From the NCBI RefSeq assembly GCF_048564905.1, contig NC_132992.1, forward strand, positions 32,288,501-32,352,500: a stretch of 64,000 nt of DNA. Direction: 5' to 3'. Both the position numbers and the translations under genes were made by a program. This DNA comes from Vicugna pacos (taxonomy: Eukaryota > Chordata > Mammalia > Artiodactyla > Camelidae). The stretch's first letter is position 1, and each line of letters opens with the position of its first letter. This document shows, in pieces, positions 1 through 10,372 of the stretch. The notes beneath the pieces are model-generated. The model did not search any database, was not told where the DNA came from, and was given only the letters and a program-made list of their open reading frames with translations.

Positions 1-70
1 TTCTGAAGCAGAACATTCCACAGGTCTAGCCTGCAGAACATTCCTCTGCTGAGGACCTTGGGCAGGACAA

Positions 71-577
71 ATGGAGAGGAATCCTTGGCCAGTCTCATTG
101 CTGATCCTGTGGCTCCATCTTGGTGGTAAGTGCAGGGGCAGCCAAAGCAACTCTGAGTGGTCTGGGGTGGTGATGGGGAAGGAGGAGGATGCAGTCAGGC
201 ACCTTTAGGTTCTATCTGGGAATGTGTGAAGACAGTGAACACTCCATGCAGAGATCAGTCTCTATGTCAGACTTTGTCTTTCTGAACAGGAGGGAGCAGC
301 CACTTGAGCATGAAACAGAGTCCTCCACGGTTGCACGTTCAGGAAGGAGAGAGCACCAGTGCCACCTGCAGTTTCCCTTCCAGCTCTTTTTATGCTTTTC
401 ATTTGTACAGATGGGAACCTGCAAGAGGTCCCAAGAACCTGTTTGTAATGTCTTTAAATGAGGATGAAAAGGAGGAAGGACGAATTAGAGTCACTCTGAA
501 TACTAAGGACGGTCACAGCTCCCTGCACATCAAAGGACCCCAGGCCGAGGACTCAGCCACATACCTCTGTGCCTCCA
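71..577 (+). CDS. TRAV24: T-cell receptor alpha variable 24, copy 1 (ORF lacking the core Trp)
   Basis: The leader exon is 71-125 (MERNPWPVSLLILWLHLG, donor GTAAGT). The V exon is 290-577, after the acceptor at 288-289. The domain reads like human TRAV24: mature start near SMKQSPP, VQEGES, first core cysteine in ATCSFPS, the TRAV24-specific YRWE segment, EDEKEEG, and DSATYLC at the end. The protein would be the V domain of a TCR alpha chain after V-J joining. Oddly, the invariant Trp of framework 2 is Leu (TTG at 403-405, HLYRW where family members have HWYRW). That Trp packs against the intradomain disulfide, so the domain may fold poorly. There is no stop or frameshift. The subgroup call is firm. 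Function is doubtful: IMGT-style naming would probably be ORF. Confidence 0.9.
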
Positions 578-616
578 CACAGTGCCCTGCAGTCACCTGC
601 AGGCCCAGCCCAAACC
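578..616 (+). other. V-RSS (23-bp spacer) of TRAV24 copy 1
   Basis: A consensus heptamer CACAGTG (578-584) lies directly after the germline CDR3 codons. It is followed by a 23-bp spacer with an internal CACCTG and a nonamer GCCCAAACC (608-616) that keeps only the AAACC half of the consensus. It should be cut by RAG1/2 and paired with a 12-bp-spacer J signal outside the window. Confidence 0.85.
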
Positions 617-2812
617 GGTGCCTGGTGCTGCTCTGGTGCCAGCATTGATGAAGAGGCAAAAATTGGGTAGAAAATGCAAATTCAATGCATTACAGTGTTT
701 TCAATAATTCAGTCACTGTAGCTCCCGAAACTACCTGCACTGTTACTAAGCATCACTAACCTGGACTCCCACCAACGTATTAGTTGTGTCATTGAGTCAG
801 ATCCCTTGCCTCCTCTTTTGCCAGGATTCCAAGTGAACTAGATAGTAACTCAAACCTACATAAAACAATCTGGTTAATCTAGGGCAATATTTACCCTCCC
901 ACATTGGGACTCATCCTAAGAGCTAGTCCTTCTGTCAGATTTCTACGCATGCATGAACGCAGCATGTGGACATGTGGCTAGGACTTTTCTCACATACGTG
1001 GCATGGAATCTGCCTATTTTATACCAGAACAGGCAATTCTGCTTCATTTAACTCATTGCAGATTTTGGTTTAGTTCAACCTTCCCCCTACGTGGACACTT
1101 GTATTTTCTTTCTTTTTCATGTGGGCTATTTGCATTTTTGAAAATCACTTGTAATGACACTTGGTCTCTCCTCCAGGGTCTCTGACTGTGATATTGAACA
1201 ATAACTGAACGCTATGGTCTGAGTTTCTTCATTTCTAATCCCCAGGTGTATGAGGCTGGTCGCATATCTGGCGCTGCACTCACTCTGCAGCTTTCCAAAT
1301 AATCCACCAGTTTAATACCCCGTAGTTCCTCTGGAGACCTTTAATTCTGGAAGCTTTCTGGATTTTGTCAACAAGATCAACTTCCTTCTGTGCTTCTACA
1401 AGCAACAGCTTGAATTGAAGTTTTCTTCCAACGTCTACATTAGTAACTAGTTATCCAGCTGCTGTCCAGCTTCCTGAATTATGTTGCTGTTCTCTCTCGC
1501 TCTCTCTTATTACGTGCTATTTTTCTCCCTTTTTTTTGTAGATTTATGTTTTTAAAATCTTATTACTGTCATTTTCTCATGCTTAGGAAAAAATAATACA
1601 TATTATAAAACCCATATTGGATTGCATACAAATCCCTGACTGGAACCAATTAAGATGTACATGCATGAAAAGATTTTTTTTCAAAGATCATTCACAGGCA
1701 GTAATGAATATCTATGACCATCAGACAGAATGCCTGAATCCGTTCTGCTCCATAGCTAGCAAATTGCATGTTTAGAACTGAAAGTCTGAGCACAAGACTG
1801 AGTGAGGGGAACCCACAGATCACTGCGCACTCGTGCTTGTGTAGTCGAACAGTATGGAGAAGAGCTGCTGGTCAACCCGCAAACAGGGTCCCCATCATTA
1901 CTGGCACAAATATCAGTGGAATAAAATACTAATATTGTCAATAATGATCCTGCGGCTTTAGCTAACTCTGAATAGGTAGAAACATAAGGCACAGAAAAAA
2001 AGCCAGGTCAAAATTTGGCACATCTGCTCATTGCGGCAACAGAATACTTCATGGTATTTCTCACCATAGAATAAAAATTTGACTTTGCTTATACAGCACT
2101 TCAGGGTAGAAAGCTACTTAGACAGACCCATGACTCCACCTTCCCTGGGCCCCTGCTTGCCGCCACGCGAGAGGGTAAAGCTCTTCCACACAAGTAAGTG
2201 TCCATGTCTTTATGAAAGTCACAAGTAACTAAGGAAGCGTGTCAAAAGTCTCAGTTTTGGGGGTTCTCAATGATCTGAAATTGAAAATAGTCTATTAAAT
2301 TTTGATTATTTGCTGAGTTACATGACCTTTTAAATAGTCCCTCATTTTTTTTTAAAGTTATGTCACATGTAGTGAGAAGAATGAGTGAACTATAAACGCC
2401 ACATTGAACACGAAAAGCTGACACCTCCCTGTTTACTGCAGGGCCCCAACGTGAGCACTCAGCCAGCTGCGCCTGTGAGTGGAGACCCAGAGCTCTCGTT
2501 CCATCCCAGCAGTGGCAGCCAGGCTCTGTGCCACATACGTGAAAAGAAGTTTGATCAAAGGAGCAGATGCTCCAGGCCCAGCTGTTAGAGGCAATCAGAA
2601 ACCAGAGAGAGAAAAAGCACAATTTATTCTTGCCAACTTCTCACAAGTCGTCACCAGGACTCTTCTCCACAGGACCTCAGTGCAGTTGTGTTTTGTTGCA
2701 TAACAATCACCCCAAACCTCAGCGACTTGCAACAGCCGCCATTTTATTACCTCATGACACCTCGGCTCCAGCTCACACCTGGGGGCTTGGCTGCTCTGGA
2801 GCACCTCAAACT

Positions 2813-3454
2813 GCTCACTTATGTCTGCAGTCTCAGTGGGAGCGCCTGGCAGCTGGGCTCAGTTGGAGCAGACAGGGCCGGGCTCAGCTCTCACTCCAGG
2901 CGTCCTCAGAATGATCATGGCCCCTGCACGGGTCTCTCTTAATGGTCTCTCTGGGAAAGTGCGCATCTCATCTGGTGACTTTTTGTCAAATTACATTGAT
3001 TTTTAAGTCTCTGGTATGTGGCAAGGTAACATAGTGAAACAGTAAAGATGAACTCTAAGTTGGATAATTTACAAAGCTTAACAATCTGTATGACAGCAAA
3101 GAAATAGGTGCTTTTTATCTTCCATTTTGATATCTTGGTTTGCCTAAGAATAAATCAGGAGTCTTCACCACGTTTAATAAAACGTCTCTGACCTAATACG
3201 CTCCATTGACACATGTAGAGACACACACGACGTGAGTCTGATGAAGCTGGACACGACAAAGGAAACGTATTATTTCCTCCTGATGCATTAGTTTCAAACC
3301 ACAGAGTCCATTTTTAAAAGGCAAATCACTCCTCCATAAACAATATCAGTATGAGTAGATGCTTTCTTTTCAAGCCTTGACAAACCTACATATGACTTGA
3401 ATTAGAAAGCACTCTGTAAGGAATTGGTTAGAAATTCAGCAATTTCTGATCTAG
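2813..3454. other. Intergenic, no gene recognised
   Basis: The stretch between the duplicated block and TRAV25 has AT-rich and average-composition sequence without a recognisable V exon, leader or RSS. The first about 90 bp may be the end of the old interspersed repeat that starts near 2,690. Confidence 0.5.
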
Positions 3455-3470
3455 TCACAGGGGGGCAGCA
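3455..3470 (+). promoter_or_regulatory. CTCF-like motif upstream of TRAV25
   Basis: TCACAGGGGGGCAGCA fits the CTCF core (CCASYAGRKGGCRSY) at most positions. It lies about 200 bp upstream of the TRAV25 start codon. Similar motifs stand at similar distances before TRAV27 and TRAV35. Binding is inferred, not shown. Confidence 0.5.
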
Positions 3471-3670
3471 TCTGCAAACACAGACACCCACCCCCTTCTG
3501 AAAATAGGTGAGTGAAACATGGTAGGTCTGATTGGCTCTCAACCTGCAGTCCCTCCTTTCCCCTTTCTTTCCAAAAGGCAGTGGCAAGGTTTGGAAGAAG
3601 CTTGTACAAGGGAAACTCATCAGGAGTGGTCAGATTCAGCCACTATTTCTGAAGAGGGAGAAGAGGGAAG

Positions 3671-4257
3671 ATGTTTCTCATAACAACGATTCTGATCTTA
3701 TGGATGCAAATATCACGTGAGTTTGGGATTCCCCTGCTTGTTCCCAGAGAATTCAGCAGAGTGGGTTATTATCTGCAGGCGACTGCAGGGATGAGATTTT
3801 CTGATTGAGAGCAAAGATGTTGAGAAAAACACAAAAACTAAAAGGAAGAAAGAGGTAGTTGGGGAGGGAGACATGGAAAGAAGGAGAAAGTACTAGAAGA
3901 ATGAGAAAGACCATTGTAGCTGAGAGAATCAACATCTAACCAGACCCTGATGCCTCCCACTCTTTTTCTGGACAGAAGTGAATGGACAACAGTTAAAGCA
4001 AATTCCTGAATTCGTGCCCCTACAAGAGGGAGAGAACTTCACCACATACTGCAATACCTCCAGCACTATAGACAGCTTACAGTGGTATAAGCAGCAGCCT
4101 GGGGGACGTCCAGTCTTCTTGATGACATTAACTAAGGGCGGAGACGTGAAGAGCCAGGAAAGACTGACAGCTGAGTTTGGAGAGACCAGAAAGGACAGCC
4201 TCCTGCACATCCCGGCCGCCCAGACTGCAGATGTAGGAACCTACTTCTGCGCAGAGG
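3671..4257 (+). CDS. TRAV25: T-cell receptor alpha variable 25
   Basis: The leader exon is 3671-3716 (MFLITTILILWMQIS, donor GTGAG). The V exon is 3976-4257, and the codon across the junction gives Q-VNGQQ, as in human TRAV25. The V domain has QQLKQIPEF, LQEGENFTTYCN (first cysteine), LQWYKQQPGGRP (core Trp), FGETRKDS and ADVGTYFC (second cysteine). All structural residues are present and there is no stop. The product would be the V part of a TCR alpha chain on the T-cell surface, with contacts to peptide-MHC through CDR1-3. It sits between TRAV24 and TRAV26, as in human. A CTCF-like motif lies about 200 bp upstream. The only weak point is the heptamer, CACAGCG. The open frame running on to 4,379 is read-through past the RSS and is not coding. 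Confidence 0.93.
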
Positions 4258-4296
4258 CACAGCGCTCTCAAAGCACCTGCTGCCTGTCCCCAGACC
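4258..4296 (+). other. V-RSS (23-bp spacer) of TRAV25
   Basis: The heptamer is CACAGCG (4258-4264), off consensus at position 6. The spacer is 23 bp with CACCTG at the same offset as in the other TRAV genes. The nonamer CCCCAGACC (4288-4296) is weak. Rearrangement is probably less efficient than at a consensus signal. Confidence 0.75.
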
Positions 4297-4399
4297 TCGC
4301 TGTGGGGCTCCAGGAGCAGCTCCTCCTCAGCTGTCCTCAGGGCAGGAGCCAGAGAAAGCTGAAGTCACAATGTCTATGAAGAAATGAATTTTTAACTAA

Positions 4400-5980
4400 A
4401 AAAAAAAAAAAATCCCCAGTCTCATATGTTGTTACTCCAGATTTCTACCAAACAATGAGGAAATATTACCACAAATTCTACACAATTTCTTCCAGAAGAT
4501 AGTAATTCCTACCAAGTTTTTGAAGCTCGTATTCCCCTGATACCAAAATCAGATAAAGACCTTACCAAAAAACAAAAACAAAAACAAACTGCAGAGAACT
4601 ATCCTTCATTAATATAGAAACAAGTTTGTTAACAAAATATTAGCAAGTAGAATTCATCAATATATAAAACAAGCACAAATGGATTTTTTTTTTCATGGAT
4701 GAAAACCTTTCTTCAATGTTTGAAAATCAGTTGATAACAGTCACCATATTAACAGAATAAAAGAAAGAGTCATATGATCACCTTAATTTATATAGAAAAA
4801 GCATTTGACAATATTCAACAGTCACCATGGTGAAAACTCTGAGAAACATAGAAATAGTGGGGAATTTCCTCAATAGCTAATAGTATATTTACTGGTAAAA
4901 GTCTATGTACTTTTCTCTAAGACTGGGAACAAAGCAAGAATAACCACAGTCTTCACTCTCCTTCAGCATCCTGCTAGACATTGTAGCCAGGGCAATAAAG
5001 CAATTAGATATAAAGACAACTACAAAACACGGGTACTTAAAAAGACACAAGCAGCTGTTTGCTCTAGCAATTATTCTAGCAAGCCCTTATTCCCGGTGGA
5101 ATTGCATAGGTATTTTTGGAGAAAGTCAATCGATAGAATATGTATTTGGGCCTATTTTTGACTTTGATTCTGTTTATTGGCGTCTATTTTATTCTCATGT
5201 CAACAGAACATTCTGTCTCAATTACTGGGACTTCATGTATGTTTTGAAATCCGGAAATGCAAGTCAAAATTTCTTTTTCTTATTCAAGATGTATTCTAGG
5301 TCTTTACAGTTCCACATAAATTATAGAATTAGCTTTTACCACAAAAGATTAGTCATCATTTGATTGAGATTGTGTTGAATTTGTGGATTCATCTGGGACA
5401 ACTGCCATCTTAATATATGGAGTCTTTAGATTCATATGATATTCTCTTTATGCAGGCCTTCTCTAATTTCTTTTCTTAATGTTAAAAAATTCTTGTAGAG
5501 TACTTGCATGCCTTATATCAAAATAGTTAACAAGTATTTGATAAATGACTTTTTAATATCTTTTTCTAATGTTTTTGTCTGGAATCTAGAAATGAAATTG
5601 ATTTGGGGGTTTAATGGCCTTGTTAACTAACACCCCTGTCAGTTCTAGTTCTTACAATTTGTTCATGGACACTTTTACATTTCCTGCCTACACAAGTGTA
5701 TCGCCCATGAATAAACAGGGTGTAACTTCTCCCTTCTGAAACTTAATTCATGTTATTTCCTTTTCCTGATTTGACCCAGGCCCCCCAGTACAACTGTGAA
5801 TAAAAGTGGGGATAGTGTACTTGTCTGTTTCGTGATCTTGTAGTACATAACACTGACTTTTGGTATCTTGATTGATAGACTTTATTAAACTCAGGAATTT
5901 ATCTTGTTTTATGGGCGTATTCACCATACACAAGTGTTAGCCTTTATCAAATTCTCTTGATTTTCTCAAAGTAAATTTTG
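4400..5980. mobile_element. L1 (LINE-1) ORF2 fragments in opposite orientations
   Basis: From about 4,400 to 5,095 the + strand resembles the L1 ORF2 reverse-transcriptase region, with stretches readable as 'isfdaeKAFDniq'-type sequence near 4,790-4,820. From about 5,096 to 5,980 the similarity switches to the minus strand. Both parts are heavily decayed with many stops. The head-to-head layout could come from two insertions or a rearrangement. The order does not fit ordinary twin-priming inversion. Boundaries are approximate. Confidence 0.6.
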
Positions 5981-7733
5981 GTTTTCATCAAGAAAAGAAA
6001 GACAACATCCCCTCATGTGGTCTTAGAGATAAGATCCTCTAAAATTAAAAACCTCTGAAATGAGACAGTAGACTAGAAAAACTTATTTTTAGATTCTCCA
6101 TACTCACGGTATTTTTTGTTGTTCTACATTATTCAGAATGACACTTTGTGTGGTTTCTACCAGCTTCTAAAAATTGAAGGCAAAGAAACTAACAAACAAA
6201 AAAAGTTATTGTTAATTTTCTGATGCCTTTTGCTAATATAAGAAAATAATACATTCCTACCAACCTTAAATAATTTCAGTTTTATTTATTCCTATATTTT
6301 CAGTAGTAGTGCTTGTTGACATGTGTGTGTATTTGTGTGTGAATTTCCACAGAACAGGTCCCTCTTGAGGGCCTCAGCTGTGTCAGCCTCTCTTATAAAC
6401 ACTATCTTTTAAACATGGGAAGGTTAGACAGAAAGGAAAATTAAAGAGCAGCCAACAACTGAGCATAACGGGGGCATTACTGAAATAACGCAATAAAAAA
6501 TAATTAAAACCTTCTGTGAAGTGTTATAGGACTAAGAAACAAAAATGAGTAAAGAGGTACTACAGCGAATTGCTTTTTACTGTTTTACTTTAAACCTGTA
6601 GCGTCTTAAAAGATGGCTGGCTGACTTGGCCTGGGTTTAGCACTGCAGTTCATCTATTCAGTCACAAGAGGGGGCTGCTTCATCTGGAAACCTTCAGGGA
6701 GGAGGGATGGAAAGATTACGTTTTCCATTGATGTTCCACAGAAAAATGTAAAACGAGATACGTTCCCCTTTTTTGACAAACTATGCTATATAATCCGTTG
6801 TTGAGTATGTTTAGCCAAAGATTCTGGGGCACCTACTTAAGCCTTTTCCACGTACCCCTCTAAAAACTGCTTTCTCTTTTTCCCTTTCTGATTATCTCTT
6901 AACTTTCCTATTATACTGTTTTTCTTAGCTCTCCTTTTTCTACCACCCCCACCCACCCATGCCCTGTCTTGTTGCTTTCCCTTCCGTCTTTTCCCTCTGT
7001 GTCAGAATCCTCGGTGCACAGCCCTTATAAGCATGGGCATAGAGGACACGAGGATTAAGGACCTCTGTTCCAGGAGGATGAGGGGCACACTATGCATGGC
7101 ATCAGTTACTATGTCACAACAGATGCATTGAGACATGTCGACCTCGATGGTGGTAGATCCTTGATTCCAGGGACCGTTAGAGGAACCCTGCGCCCCAGGA
7201 CATTTACAATTACTCGAAACGTTACTAATTTTTCCTGTCCCCCTGAGCACATCACTGCCTACTTTTGAACCTCACACACATTTTCTGGAACGTGAATGGG
7301 AATTTTCATCTGCTTACAACAAAGAACACAGTGCAGTCTTCTGGGGTTTACAATGTTCTCCACGAGCTTCATGGAGCTTCAGCCAGTTTCTTTAAGGAAG
7401 AGATGATGGGACAGTGCTTGTGGACAGACACATCATTGTCATGGTGCTCCTTATCCTGAGCCTGACTTTAAACTGTTCAAATGATGACAGTGGGCAGCCT
7501 GTGAGCTGGGGGTGTCTGATATTCCCTCCTTCTTATGGGGACACGACTAGAGCATGGGAGGAAGACCTAGACAATGAACTCCTCCCTCATTGGCTGACAA
7601 GTCCTGGCAACAGCACAGTGGTGGCTCCACTCCTTGTGTCTAAGAGCAGCTGTCGCTTCTGTTCCCTGGAATCTCTTTAAGCCTGAGATCAGACACAAGC
7701 TCCAGGCTCCTGATCCCAGCTTGTCCTTGAAGT
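5981..7733. other. Intergenic upstream of TRAV26
   Basis: This is AT-rich unique-looking DNA to about 6,650, then average composition. A CTCF-like stretch (TCACAAGAGGGGGCTGC) lies at 6,662-6,678. There is a pyrimidine-rich stretch at 6,840-7,000. I see no V exon or RSS. The TRAV26 promoter should lie in the last few hundred bases. Confidence 0.5.
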
Positions 7734-8504
7734 GTGAGGCTGGTGACTGGAGTAGCTGTGCTTCTGACCTGGGGTAAGTGCTCTGTGTCCACCAGGGGTG
7801 ACTCTGAGGCCAAGGGGCCACAAAGGGTTATTTGCTCTGCACGCCTCTCCCTGTGCTCTGTTCAGCCTGCTGGGGATGGGCCTGAGGACTGATCTCTGGG
7901 TTTGCTGGGGAGCATGAACTTCTACATGACAGATTAAATCAGCCCTGACCCCAGAAGAGCTCCTAGCAGTACCCAGGTTGTAAGAAATCTCTGGGTTTAT
8001 TGAGTAAAGGATCCATGGATTAGAGCCTCTGGAATCTCTGATTCTTGCTGTGTATGTTTGGTCTTTGTAAGGAGCAGCAATGATATTTTTGCAGGACACA
8101 AATTAAAACACTGGAGTTGTGGGCAGGCTCAGAGAATGTGGGAATGTTGTGTTCTTTATCCACAGAATTACACTGATGTGTGCTCAGGAGCTAATTTTAT
8201 TTTCTTGACCCCTTAGGGACTGTGATTGAGGCTGAGATTGAGCAGCCCAAATCCAAGGATGTTGCTGAAGGAGAAGACGTAACCCTGTCTTGCAACCACC
8301 CTACCATCGGTGGAAGTGACTATATACACTGGTATCGGCAAAAGCCCAGTCAGAGTCCACAGTACATCATTCAAGGCTTACAGGACACTGTGAGCAACCA
8401 CATGGCCTCTCTGACCATAGCGACAGACAGAAAGTCCAGCACCTCGGTCCTGCCCCGGGTCGCCCTGAGAGGCAGCGCTGTGTACTACTGCGCCCTGACA
8501 GAGG
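7734..8504 (+). CDS. TRAV26: T-cell receptor alpha variable 26 (initiator codon missing)
   Basis: The V exon 8217-8504 is intact and TRAV26-like: EIEQPKS, AEGEDVTLSCNHPTI (first cysteine), DYIHWYRQ (core Trp), SQSPQYII, MASL, DRKSS, GSAVYYC. The matching leader exon is 7734-7773 and reads RLVTGVAVLLTW, close to the human TRAV26 leader, with donor GTAAGT. Its first codon is GTG where human has ATG. The codon two before it is TGA, so no upstream in-frame ATG can serve, and there is none inside the leader. With a weak RSS as well, this gene is probably an ORF or pseudogene despite a clean V domain. Which human gene (26-1 or 26-2) it matches better I cannot decide. Position next to TRAV25 suggests 26-1. 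Confidence 0.85.
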
Positions 8505-8543
8505 CACAGCGGGACCGACGGGGCTGCACCTGCGCAGTATCTC
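8505..8543 (+). other. Degenerate V-RSS of TRAV26
   Basis: The heptamer CACAGCG (8505-8511) follows the CDR3 codons. At 23 bp the nonamer position holds CAGTATCTC, which is not A-rich. The CACCTG that other TRAV spacers carry at positions 10-15 is here at 16-21, as if about 6 bp had been gained. At a 29-bp spacing the nonamer (CTCCCTGGT) is also poor. Confidence 0.55.
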
Positions 8544-9181
8544 CCTGGTGGCAAGGAGGGGAGGGACGGGGAGGCTGCAGCCACTGGGAGCAAATCTAGA
8601 GCCACCTGGAAGGAGAGTCAGAGAGCAGTCAGAGGGAAAGTGAGGGGAAGGAAAGAGTGAGAATATGGATAAAGCAGAGAAGACAGAGAGGACAAGGAAT
8701 AAGAGCTTCACTGGTTGATGTGGCTGAGACGAGTTATGAGGACTCTACAAATCATGATTTAAATATAGCAACACAGTGAAGAGGCACCAATAATTTGCCA
8801 TGGCTCCTTATCTTGTCAATAGAATGCTGGTTTCAGTGTGTTTGTCTCCACATAAAAGGTGGGAAAAATACAAATAATCCAACTTGTCCCAAAGGCGTGT
8901 TTCATTCGGACCCAGGGCAAGCCCACGTTCTGAAATGCACATTATTACAGTTGTTCTGCTTCCCAGAAATAAAGTAGCCTTTCTCTGAGAAAAATCTGAA
9001 ATGTTTCTTATTGCTACTCAGGAGCATGCATGCTTGTGATGAAGTCTTTTGAAAAGAAATGAAGATTAAGTGAATATCAATTTTGAAATTTGTCTACAAG
9101 TCCTGCCTCTACAAAGAGTTTTCATGATCTTTGGAGCTTACCAAGTAACACAGAGACCCATCTCCTCATAAAAGTCTCAGC
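8544..9181. other. Intergenic, no gene recognised
   Basis: This is the 3' flank of TRAV26. It is purine-rich at 8,590-8,700. No gene or repeat is recognised with confidence. Confidence 0.4.
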
Positions 9182-9785
9182 AGAGCAGAAGTGAGAGCCC
9201 AAGGCTGCGTCTCCTTCCTGCCCCTCGAGCGCCCACTGTCCTTCTCCAAGAAAACCGATTCTGAGAGTTTAAGGTGTATTGTGCAAGTGGGGTTTCTTTC
9301 CATTACATGTATCTTCCCATATCATCTTATGCTGTGTAAATGAAAATACTGCAGTGTGAATGAAAATACTGCAACCACATCAGTAAACAAAGAATGCTGA
9401 AACCAAGTCATCAGCAGCTGCCGCCACCCCTTAGAGAGGACAGGCCTGCAGCCCAGCCTCTGCAGCCACTCACAGTGGTGCACCCTGAGCGGACTCAGGA
9501 TAAGAAAGAAAAAAGAATGCAATTGTTCATGGAATGACAATGCTAAACATAGTAAAAATTGCATGGGAATAACGTATATGAAGTTAGTGTAGCGGTTCCC
9601 CTGGGGGCTGGAAAGAATCAAGATTGAGCCTCAGGCAGAGCAGAAGTGAGAGCCCAGGGCTGCGTCTCCTTCATGCTCCTCGAGCGCCCAGTCCTTCTCC
9701 AAGAAAACCAATTCTTATAGTTTAAAGTGTGTCAAGCAAGCCTGTTTTGCTTCCATTACATGTATCTTTCCTTATCATCTTATGC
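9182..9785. repeat. Local direct repeat (9,182-9,335 and 9,637-9,785)
   Basis: Two stretches of about 150 bp share long near-identical runs. Each begins GCAGAGCAGAAGTGAGAGCC and continues through a CTCGAGCGCCCA run to TTCCATTACATGTATCTT. They lie about 455 bp apart on the same strand. A piece of LTR-like sequence lies between them (see next entry). Confidence 0.8.
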
Positions 9786-10345
9786 AACTACATACACATT
9801 TACCCACACACGTATACGTACACAGTCAGTTTGCCTTGTAAATTGGATTTATTTTGTCGACTGAAATAAACGCACAGCCTAAAAGTTGAGAGTAATGTTT
9901 TATTTGGCAGGAGGACTCGAGCCAGGATGACAGCCTCTCAGATCGCTCCCAGGGACCGCTCCGAAGAGGTAGGGAGGAGCTAGGATATATAGGAGCTTTA
10001 CAACAAAGACCAGGTAGTTGGAACAATAAAAGATTGCTTGTAATCTAAAGAAAACCAGGCATCTCAATTTAAAGAATTTAGTGCTTTTCTATGTATGGGA
10101 GCAAACATTTGGGCTCATTGAATTCATTCCTTTGACAAGCACCTAGCTACCTAGGGCCAGTATCCTGTCCTTTCTTATTCTGAGTCCCCTCAGGGTGCAC
10201 CACTGTGAGTGGCTGCAGAGGCTGGGCTGCAGGCCTGTCCTCCCTGGGGGGTGGCGGCGGCCGCTGATGACTTGGTTTCAGCATTCTTTGTTTACTGATA
10301 TGGTTGCAGTATTTTCATTCACATTGCAGTATTTTCACTCACAAT
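9340..10345. repeat. LTR-derived inverted repeat and decayed LTR fossil
   Basis: The sequence at about 9,340-9,505 is the reverse complement of about 10,185-10,345; both contain the TGCAGCCACTCACAGTGGTG block or its complement. The right arm joins a longer unit (about 9,840-10,345) that looks like a long terminal repeat of an endogenous retrovirus in minus orientation. It is perhaps class II/ERVK-like as in other artiodactyls. No internal viral genes are attached. It is an old, broken fossil. The family assignment is tentative. Confidence 0.55.
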
Positions 10346-10372
10346 TTTAATTTCTGCAACTTGTGTTTTGAA

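Larger units (their letters stand above)
1..2812 (+). repeat. Segmental duplication, copy A (contains TRAV24 copy 1)
   Basis: This segment matches 35,511-38,390 along its whole length, in the same orientation. The match covers the TRAV24 promoter, leader, intron, V exon, RSS and about 2.2 kb of 3' flank. The two copies differ by scattered substitutions and small indels; for example about 24 bp near 735-760 is missing from copy B. Homology fades near 2,812 (38,390 in copy B), inside an old interspersed repeat. It probably continues left of the window, because base 1 is already homologous. Between 617 and 2,812 I see no other gene. The last 200 bp (about 2,690-2,905) resembles an old mammalian repeat that I cannot name. 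Confidence 0.9.

Noticed and set aside
1756-1992. Minus-strand frame in the duplicated flank, also seen near 37,200-37,430, considered as a conserved gene
   Set aside because: Similarity between the copies is explained by the segmental duplication. The frame is not kept in the second copy.
4400-5980. Twin-priming inversion as the origin of the head-to-head L1 fragments
   Set aside because: Twin priming puts the inverted 5' part on the side away from the poly(A). The order seen here does not fit, and ends are too vague to decide.
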